Assembly: GCA_005801485.1 (NCBI GenBank)
Contig: SYDM01000050.1
Span: 1 to 12,656, forward strand
DNA from: Rickettsiales bacterium
Lineage (GTDB): Bacteria; Pseudomonadota; Alphaproteobacteria; Pelagibacterales; Pelagibacteraceae
DNA: 12,656 nucleotides
Reading direction: 5' to 3'
The translations under genes were made by a program, and so were the position numbers. Position 1 is the stretch's first letter. Each line of letters opens with the position of its first letter. Below, in pieces: positions 7,601-12,656 of this stretch. The notes under the pieces were generated by a model, which saw nothing but the letters and a program-made list of their open reading frames with translations, was not told the origin of the DNA and did not search any database.

Positions 7601-8572
7601 TTAATTTTTGCTCTTTATTTTTTTAACACTATCTAAGATCAAACTGCAAAACTGTATGATCATGCTTAAGGCAAAAATAGTTAAAAAACTTGCCATCATA
7701 TATTTTAAATACAGGCCTGATTGAGCCTGCTGAGAAATTTCAAAACTTAATATAGGTGCATTGATAATTCCGGTCTTGGAACCCATTCCTGAATACAGAA
7801 TTAAGAAACATATTGGCATCCCAAAAAAAATGGACCCAAAGATGTTTGCTAAAGCCTTATTTTTTTCCTTAAAGTTAACATAAAGAATGTCTACTCTCAC
7901 GTGTCCATCTTTTAGCAAAGTGTAAGCACTTCCAAATAAAAAAAGGGCTGCATACCAGTATCTAACGAGATCTCCCATAAAAGCTTGCTCATAAGAAAAT
8001 ACAAATCTAGAAATAACGATTAATGCTTCGGCAAAGACAACAAGGAGAGCCAGCCAAATAAATCCTATCGACTTATTTTTGATTGAATAAATGAAACTAA
8101 ATATTGTCAAAGGTAAATGGACAAACAATATTCTAGATTTAGGTTGTAAAAATAACTGTGCCAATCTTTGGGGTAATGAATCTAAAATTGCTTTTTCACT
8201 AACTAAAAACGAAATAACTAAATCTACCAATCCAACCAAAAAAACAGTCCAAAAGGCAGATCGAGTTATATAGGTAGACAAATTTGATAATTTTTGCGAA
8301 TTTTCCTTTAAATTGCTTTTATTGATTTTAGTCAAATAATAATAAACACCAAATATGCAAAAAAAATATGAGATGAACTGAAAACTAGACAATGAAAAAG
8401 AAAAGCCATCCAAGGTAAGCTCATTGGAAACTATGGATTTTAGAAAAGCAGTTGATCCAGGCCAATTAAAAAAATTCGTTAAGATAATGTTAAAGAAATA
8501 AACTAAAGTTAAAGAGACGATTGAAAAGGAAAAAAACTTGCTAAAACTTATTAAATCAAATTTATGGTTCAT
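7601..8572 (-). CDS. dctQ: TRAP transporter small permease (DctQ) with long N-terminal membrane extension
   Basis: The product of 323 residues is the small membrane subunit that pairs with DctM. The DctQ core is in the second half: AEALIVISRFVF, then RYWYAALFLFGSAYTLLKDG and HVRVDIL (224-230), the conserved H-x-R-V-D element after the second core helix, then two more helices. Classic DctQ proteins have about 160-200 residues and four TM helices; here roughly 165 extra N-terminal residues add about four hydrophobic segments (near 12-33, 57-80, 104-124 and 148-163). I chose the ATG at 8572. The frame extends upstream to a TTG at 8611, but that stretch would encode the inverted repeat of the terminator-like hairpin, so it is unlikely to be coding. 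No Shine-Dalgarno precedes the ATG, which follows the hairpin U-tract by three bases. The stop abuts the dctM ATG. Confidence 0.85.
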   Translation of the reverse strand: MNHKFDLISFSKFFSFSIVSLTLVYFFNIILTNFFNWPGSTAFLKSIVSNELTLDGFSFSLSSFQFISYFFCIFGVYYYLTKINKSNLKENSQKLSNLSTYITRSAFWTVFLVGLVDLVISFLVSEKAILDSLPQRLAQLFLQPKSRILFVHLPLTIFSFIYSIKNKSIGFIWLALLVVFAEALIVISRFVFSYEQAFMGDLVRYWYAALFLFGSAYTLLKDGHVRVDILYVNFKEKNKALANIFGSIFFGMPICFLILYSGMGSKTGIINAPILSFEISQQAQSGLYLKYMMASFLTIFALSMIIQFCSLILDSVKKIKSKN

Positions 8573-8575
8573 GTG

Positions 8576-8606
8576 AAAAATCCGCGAGGTTTTTGCCTCG
8601 CGGATT
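8576..8606 (-). terminator. Intrinsic terminator/attenuator between dctP and dctQ
   Basis: A perfect inverted repeat with 11-bp arms (8579-8589 AATCCGCGAGG and 8596-8606 CCTCGCGGATT) surrounds a 6-base loop. On the minus strand the GC-rich stem runs into a T5 tract (8580-8576). It starts 11 bases after the dctP stop and ends next to the dctQ ATG. The stem is by far the most GC-rich short element in its surroundings. Its place inside the operon suggests partial termination and protection of the dctP mRNA 3' end, a known way of making more binding protein than permease. Confidence 0.85.
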
Positions 8607-8617
8607 ATCAAGTATTA

Positions 8618-9748
8618 TTATATTTTTAAAAATTTGTTACGTTTTGTAACATAAGCAGACTCAGAAAGCTTGTTCCAAGCCCCAAGTTCTCTTCTAGCTT
8701 TTAAGAAGCTATCAGTAACCCGCTTCGCTATAGGACTACTTGCTGATGTTTCAGCAAATACTTCTTCAGAAGCTTTTCCAAAGGCATCATAAATTCTATC
8801 ATTGAACTCGACTAATTTTACGCCGTGATCTTTGATTAACCTTTGTAATGCTAGTCCATTATTTGCATTAAACTCTGACATCATAACTTCATTTTCGACC
8901 GTGGCAGCAGCTTCGATTAAAGCCTGATCTGTTTTTGAAAGTTTAGATAGCCAAGATTTATTACATTGAAGTCCCAACATTGAACCAGGTTCATGTACAC
9001 CAGGATAATAATAATATTTGGCAGCTTCATAGAATTTCATAAATTCATCATTCCACGGGCCTACCCATTCAGTTGCATCAATCGTTCCAGCCATTAGTTG
9101 TGCATAAATTTCACCCCCAGGGACATTAATTACTGACACACCAAGTTTAGTCATCATTTGACCGCCTATTCCTGGAATACGCATTTTAAGACCTTTAAAG
9201 TCTTCAGGACTCTTCATTTCTTTTCTGAACCATCCACCCATTTGAGTTCCACTGTTTCCACACATGAAACCCTTCAAGCCGAAATTTCCAGACAATTCAT
9301 CCCAAAGTTCCTGGCCTCCTCCAAATCTCATCCAAGCATTAAACTCAGTATAAGTCAGACCAAACGGAACTGAACAGAAATATGCAAAGGATTTTTCCTT
9401 ACCTGTCCAATAATATTCTGCACCATGAAACATTTGAGCATCACCTTTAGCGACGTGATCAAATACGTCAAAAGCACCAACTCTCTCACCAGCAGCGAAT
9501 AATGTTACGTTTATTCTGCCTTCTGATAATTCACCTACTCTTTTTGCAAAACGAGCCGCACCAGTTCCAAGTCCTGGAAGGTTTTTTGGCCAAGTCATTA
9601 CCATGATGACTTCAATTCGTTCAGCAGTTATTGCTGGAGCTGCCAAAGCACTTGCACCAATTGCAGCTACTCCAGTGGCCAATAAAGCTTTTTTTACAAA
9701 TTTTCTTCTGCTTAAAGCTTTTTGGCTTTTTGTTTTTGTTTTTAACAT
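8618..9748 (-). CDS. dctP: TRAP transporter substrate-binding protein (DctP/TakP-like, alpha-keto acid type)
   Basis: A 376-residue periplasmic binding protein. It starts with a twin-arginine signal, SRRKFVKK at 13-20, then a hydrophobic Ala/Gly stretch and a likely cleavage near residues 36-42, so export is probably by the Tat route, as in related TakP proteins. The mature part follows the DctP pattern: AAGERVGAFDVFDHVAKGDA (85-104), TQMGGWFRKE with the conserved carboxylate-binding Arg175 (168-177), GLKMRIPG (186-193), GGEIYAQLMAGTIDATEWVGP (211-231) and YYYYPG (245-250). From memory these match the Rhodobacter sphaeroides alpha-keto acid/sodium binder TakP closely, including the EWVGP element. 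A keto or other carboxylic acid ligand is therefore likely, but the exact ligand is inferred. A strong GGGAGG ribosome site supports the ATG at 9748. It is first in the dctPQM-MFS operon. Confidence 0.93.
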   Translation of the reverse strand: MLKTKTKSQKALSRRKFVKKALLATGVAAIGASALAAPAITAERIEVIMVMTWPKNLPGLGTGAARFAKRVGELSEGRINVTLFAAGERVGAFDVFDHVAKGDAQMFHGAEYYWTGKEKSFAYFCSVPFGLTYTEFNAWMRFGGGQELWDELSGNFGLKGFMCGNSGTQMGGWFRKEMKSPEDFKGLKMRIPGIGGQMMTKLGVSVINVPGGEIYAQLMAGTIDATEWVGPWNDEFMKFYEAAKYYYYPGVHEPGSMLGLQCNKSWLSKLSKTDQALIEAAATVENEVMMSEFNANNGLALQRLIKDHGVKLVEFNDRIYDAFGKASEEVFAETSASSPIAKRVTDSFLKARRELGAWNKLSESAYVTKRNKFLKI

Positions 9749-9752
9749 AGAT

Positions 9753-9760
9753 AACCTCCC
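9753..9760 (-). promoter_or_regulatory. Strong ribosome binding site of dctP
   Basis: On the minus strand GGGAGGTT occupies 9760-9753, four bases before the dctP ATG. It is the only near-consensus Shine-Dalgarno I found in the window, whose other genes have weak or no sites. It fixes the dctP start and agrees with high expression of the binding protein. Confidence 0.85.
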
Positions 9761-9895
9761 TTATTTATTTTTCTAGCTTATATTAAACATAAAACACTTC
9801 AATCTAGTAATTTAGCTTAATTTAATGATGTTTTTGATTATTTAAACTTAAAATCTAAAACTATTTAGCTGTCTAGGCTATACTTAATTTTATAA
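9761..9895 (-). promoter_or_regulatory. AT-rich leader/promoter region of the dctPQM operon
   Basis: This is the largest gene-free stretch in the window, between the aminotransferase stop and dctP. It should hold the dctP promoter. A weak candidate is TTGAAG (9802-9797) with TATAAG (9782-9777), but the 14-base spacer is short. An imperfect direct repeat is present: AATCTAGTAATTTAGCT at 9801-9817 and AATCTAAAACTATTTAGCT at 9852-9870, with a related TAGCTTA at 9774-9780. A small TAGC/GCTA inverted repeat lies at 9866-9880. These could be operator half-sites, but the AT bias makes chance a real alternative. No riboswitch fold was recognised. Confidence 0.35.
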
Positions 9896-11131
9896 TTATT
9901 GTTTATCAATCCAGTCTGCTAATTTTTTAATACCATCTGCAACTTTAGGTGCATATTTTTCAATAAGTGCATCGGTAATCGTTGTATTCGTTTTTATTTT
10001 TTTAAGAAACTGCGTTCCATTAAAATCCGTAAAAGCTAATCGGATAAAAAGTTGATTAGGTTTAAATCCAAAAACAGAGCCTGGTAAAGAAGCAACGCCA
10101 ATTTGATCCAACATTGCTTTGCTTAAAGCTAAAGAAGTTTTGTATTTTTTTGAATATATTTCAAACATTAAATAAAATGCGCCTTCTGGTGATGAGGCTT
10201 CAACATTGTGAGATTGTAGTCGGCTTGAGACATACTGACCAACAGCATCCAAAATTTTATTTGTTTTTATTTTATAGTCTTTTAAATTAGCTTTATATGC
10301 TTCAACTGCAGCAAATTGAGTTGGGCTATTAACCGTAGAATAAGTCTCGGTTGCTAACTTATTTAAAGTAATTAGATAATCTTTATGTTGCTTGGGAACG
10401 GTTAAAAAACCTAAGCGCCAGCCACCTGCTCCACACCACTTTGATAAACCGCCACTGATAAATGTTCCTTCTGGATAATAAGTGGAAATTGATTCATATT
10501 TACCATTAAAAGTTAAATCTCCATAGACTTCGTCAGATAAAACAAAAATCTTATATTTCCTTGCAACTTTTGCTAACTCTTTTAAATTTTTACAAGTAGC
10601 TCCTGAAGGATTGTTAGGAGAGTTAAGAAATAAAGTTATATTTTTTGATTTTAATGATTTCAGTTTTTTCTCTAAATCTTGAGCAGTTGGAAACCAATAA
10701 TTATCTTTATGTGTTGGTAGCCAGTGTATTTTATTTTTAGCAAGTTTTGCTTGAGGTGCGTACGATACCCAACTTGATTGAGGTAAAATAACATCACCAT
10801 TAAAACACATATGCATAAGATACATTGAAGTTTTTGATCCCGGTGTGATGAGAATATTATTTTTTGTAAAGGTGCTTTTAGTTTGTTTAGTTAAGTGTTT
10901 AGCAATAACATCTCTTAATTGGGGCAGTCCTTGCATGTGTAAATATTCATTTTGGAAAGCATTTTTTTTAAAGGCTGAAACTACTTTTTCAGGAACTGGA
11001 AAAGGCGACAACCCAAATCCAAACTTATAAATTATTTTTCCTTGAGTCATTAATTTTTTTGTTTTTTCGTTTATTACTAAAGTTGCAGAATATTTGAGAT
11101 CTAGAAGATTTTTTTTTATAGAATTTTTCAT
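9896..11131 (-). CDS. Class I/II pyridoxal-phosphate aminotransferase
   Basis: A 411-residue fold-type I aminotransferase of the aspartate/aromatic aminotransferase group, cytosolic. The PLP site is intact: TPGSKTSMY (96-104, phosphate contact), SPNNPSG (171-177), LSDEVYGDL with Asp200 for the pyridine nitrogen, the Schiff-base lysine Lys231 in SGGLSKWCGAGGWRLGF, and Arg364 in LFIRLAF, which binds the substrate carboxylate. The exact amino donor cannot be read from the sequence; aspartate, alanine/valine or aromatic types share these motifs. A tail of about 30 residues after the core is Lys/Ala-rich and helical. The ATG at 11131 lies 32 bases after the rlmJ stop, so it is probably in the same transcription unit as rlmJ. 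It is followed by the keto-acid-type TRAP operon, whose ligand could be a substrate or product of this enzyme. Confidence 0.88.
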   Translation of the reverse strand: MKNSIKKNLLDLKYSATLVINEKTKKLMTQGKIIYKFGFGLSPFPVPEKVVSAFKKNAFQNEYLHMQGLPQLRDVIAKHLTKQTKSTFTKNNILITPGSKTSMYLMHMCFNGDVILPQSSWVSYAPQAKLAKNKIHWLPTHKDNYWFPTAQDLEKKLKSLKSKNITLFLNSPNNPSGATCKNLKELAKVARKYKIFVLSDEVYGDLTFNGKYESISTYYPEGTFISGGLSKWCGAGGWRLGFLTVPKQHKDYLITLNKLATETYSTVNSPTQFAAVEAYKANLKDYKIKTNKILDAVGQYVSSRLQSHNVEASSPEGAFYLMFEIYSKKYKTSLALSKAMLDQIGVASLPGSVFGFKPNQLFIRLAFTDFNGTQFLKKIKTNTTITDALIEKYAPKVADGIKKLADWIDKQ

Positions 11132-11163
11132 TATATTTTCAATTAATTCTTAGCTAGTTAATA

Positions 11164-11991
11164 TTAAAAACTTTTAAAATCAATTAGGCTAAATTTATTA
11201 GGCTCTTTACATGATTCCATTATAAAGTTAAGAGAATTAGATAGCTCACTATTGGTTTCTTTGGGTCCATTGATTAAAAAAAAACCTGTACCCTGCATTC
11301 TTAAATAAGAATTATTAAGTGTAATATGGATATTTAAAGTGTTTTTTAGTCTTAATTTAATAAAATCATCGGTAAACATACTAGTTTTTTCTGAATTTAA
11401 AATAGGATACCAAATTAAATAAATGGCTTCGGGAAATTGACTATGAGTGTGATTAATAAGATTAATTATTTTATTATATTCATTTTTAAGTTCGTAAGAA
11501 GGATCAATTAAAATTAATTTTTGACCTTTATATTTTGAAATAATCTTATTTAAATTTTGATAAGCGTTGATTTTCTCTATTTTAACTCTTTTATCATCTT
11601 TAAAATTATTTTCTAAATTTAAAAATTCATTATTATGAAGTTCGGAAAAATATAAATTATCTTGTTTATCGGTAAGTTTAGAAGCAATAAGACAAGAGCC
11701 AGGATAAATTTCAAATTTATTTTTTTTGTTAAAACTTTTGACTATATCCAAATATTTATTGATTAAAGATAAATTGGTTTTAACATTAAGTATTTTTGAA
11801 ATACCATTAAGATATTCTTTATTTTTTTGCATAAAAGTATCTTTGATAAAATACTTTCCAGCTCCAGCAAAAACATCAAAAAATGTAAAAGGTTTCTTAG
11901 TTTTATTCTTTTCAATTAAATAAACTAAAATCAAATGCTTAAATACATCCGCAAAATTTCCAGCATGGTATCCATGACGATAACTAAGCAT
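11164..11991 (-). CDS. rlmJ: 23S rRNA (adenine(2030)-N6)-methyltransferase RlmJ
   Basis: A 275-residue SAM-dependent methyltransferase that in E. coli methylates N6 of A2030 in 23S rRNA. The hallmark N-terminus MLSYRHGYHAGNFADVFKH is present; this His/Asn-rich start is characteristic of RlmJ. The SAM motif I FFDVFAGAGKY (37-47), an acidic strand end SELHN (116-120), and the catalytic motif DPSYELK (163-169) follow in order. The last is DPPY in E. coli, so the Pro-to-Ser change is a mild deviation. GTGFFLINGP (234-243) matches the C-terminal family element. Length is close to the E. coli protein (about 280). The ATG lies five bases after the stop of the oxidoreductase gene, so the two overlap operonically, with no obvious functional link. 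The gene is very AT-rich and the protein lysine/asparagine-rich. Confidence 0.93.
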   Translation of the reverse strand: MLSYRHGYHAGNFADVFKHLILVYLIEKNKTKKPFTFFDVFAGAGKYFIKDTFMQKNKEYLNGISKILNVKTNLSLINKYLDIVKSFNKKNKFEIYPGSCLIASKLTDKQDNLYFSELHNNEFLNLENNFKDDKRVKIEKINAYQNLNKIISKYKGQKLILIDPSYELKNEYNKIINLINHTHSQFPEAIYLIWYPILNSEKTSMFTDDFIKLRLKNTLNIHITLNNSYLRMQGTGFFLINGPKETNSELSNSLNFIMESCKEPNKFSLIDFKSF

Positions 11992-11996
11992 AAAAA

Positions 11997-12656
11997 TTAA
12001 ATTTCTTGTGCAGCTCTTGTTCTTTCGAACATAAGTTTAAGTTTAATTCCTAGATTCAAGAAAGGTTGTGGAGGTAGCCAATTAGGTTTTGTTCTATTTT
12101 CAATTAATTCTGTTTCAATTGTGCTCTCATTAGAAGCTTTCATTGCTATTTGCTCACCAAATAAAATTCCAAGACCAATACCTGCGCCGTTAAAACAACC
12201 TGCTATAAATATTTTTTCATTTATTTTTTCAAACAACTGCGATCCATTTCCACTTCTACAGGCAACACCTGACCATGTACTCTCAATAATGTCATCTGGT
12301 AAATATGGAAATCTTTTTTGTATTCCTTTTAAATGTATTTTTTTTCTTTCTTTCAGATCTTCGTTACTCATAAAGTTTGGATTTTTTATCTCCGCAGTAT
12401 TTCTAATAGAAATTCGCTTGTCCTTAGTAAGTCTGATAGTTGCTCCCATAGACTTAACTGAAATTACTCCCCATTCACTTGGATTTCCCATTTCATTTAA
12501 TTCTATTTGTGTTAGCGGTCGTGTGGTGCTAGCTGTTAAAGTAATTGGAAAATTATAATTTTTTTTAATATTTAGACTAGAAAAAAAACCATTATTACAA
12601 AAAATTATTTTTTTTGAATTAATAGAATATTCTTTAAATTTACATATAATAAAATC
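11997..12656 (-). CDS. FAD-dependent oxidoreductase, DAO family (C-terminal 219 residues; 5' end outside window)
   Basis: The frame stays open from the stop at 11997 to the right edge, giving 219 C-terminal residues. An ATG at 12491 is internal: the upstream codons continue family-like sequence, including KKIIFCNNGFF (12582-12614), which resembles the strand-turn 'atnG' element in DAO-family enzymes. TWSGVACRSGNG (about 12250-12286) and the C-terminal FIAGCFNGAGIGLGILFGEQIA fit the DAO C-terminal FAD contact (W-G, then G-G-G-G-A). The family oxidises amines or amino acids (glycine oxidase, DadA, PuuB types), releasing imines and keto acids or aldehydes. The N-terminal GxGxxG dinucleotide site is not in view, and the substrate cannot be assigned. 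It precedes rlmJ by five bases. Confidence 0.8.
   Translation of the reverse strand, partial: DFIICKFKEYSINSKKIIFCNNGFFSSLNIKKNYNFPITLTASTTRPLTQIELNEMGNPSEWGVISVKSMGATIRLTKDKRISIRNTAEIKNPNFMSNEDLKERKKIHLKGIQKRFPYLPDDIIESTWSGVACRSGNGSQLFEKINEKIFIAGCFNGAGIGLGILFGEQIAMKASNESTIETELIENRTKPNWLPPQPFLNLGIKLKLMFERTRAAQEI

Noticed and set aside
8573..8611. Upstream TTG start for dctQ adding 13 residues
   Set aside because: It would translate the GC-rich inverted repeat of the intergenic hairpin, and no ribosome site precedes it.
11997..12491. A complete 164-residue protein starting at ATG 12491
   Set aside because: The frame continues without a stop to the right edge with family-like residues, so the ATG is an internal methionine.
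12121..12558. Plus-strand open frame of about 145 codons opposite the FAD oxidoreductase
   Set aside because: It is antisense to a gene with clear family motifs and has no recognisable domain or ribosome site.

Overview
The window is AT-rich bacterial chromosome with very tight gene packing (gaps of 0-5 bp at several joins, no gene-free stretch over 150 bp), lysine/asparagine/isoleucine-rich proteins and mostly weak or absent Shine-Dalgarno sites. Together with a TakP-like TRAP transporter, this suggests a streamlined marine alphaproteobacterium of the SAR11/Pelagibacterales or a similar low-GC lineage. That assignment is inference from style and gene content; no rRNA or other marker gene is present. 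I see no tRNA, rRNA, CRISPR array, insertion sequence or phage gene.

Left part, plus strand (1-2404): the 3' end of a phosphomannomutase/phosphoglucomutase, then acetoacetyl-CoA synthetase (aacS) three bases after its stop. Converging on aacS with one base between the stop codons is a minus-strand acetyl-CoA acetyltransferase (thiolase). The two enzymes would turn acetoacetate into acetoacetyl-CoA and then two acetyl-CoA, so this is a plausible ketone-body or short-chain polyhydroxyalkanoate catabolic pair.

Centre, minus strand (3720-9748): a transporter operon read dctP - dctQ - dctM - MFS. The binding protein carries a twin-arginine signal and resembles the alpha-keto acid-binding TakP type. 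A strong GC-rich hairpin with a U-tract lies between dctP and dctQ and probably attenuates transcription, giving more binding protein than membrane subunits. Both membrane subunits are unusually large: DctQ has about 165 extra N-terminal residues with further membrane segments, and DctM has a non-membrane C-terminal region of about 330 residues, partly coiled-coil, bracketed by its only two cysteines. An MFS permease follows dctM after two bases.

Right part, minus strand (9896-12656): a partial DAO-family FAD oxidoreductase running off the right edge, rlmJ (23S rRNA m6A methyltransferase) and a class I aminotransferase, in that transcription order. This cluster lies just upstream of dctP. A keto-acid transporter beside an aminotransferase and an amine/amino-acid oxidase-like enzyme suggests keto-acid/amino-acid interconversion, but that link is inferred from position only.

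The most noteworthy object is the enlarged TRAP transporter. Everything else looks like ordinary metabolism and RNA modification.
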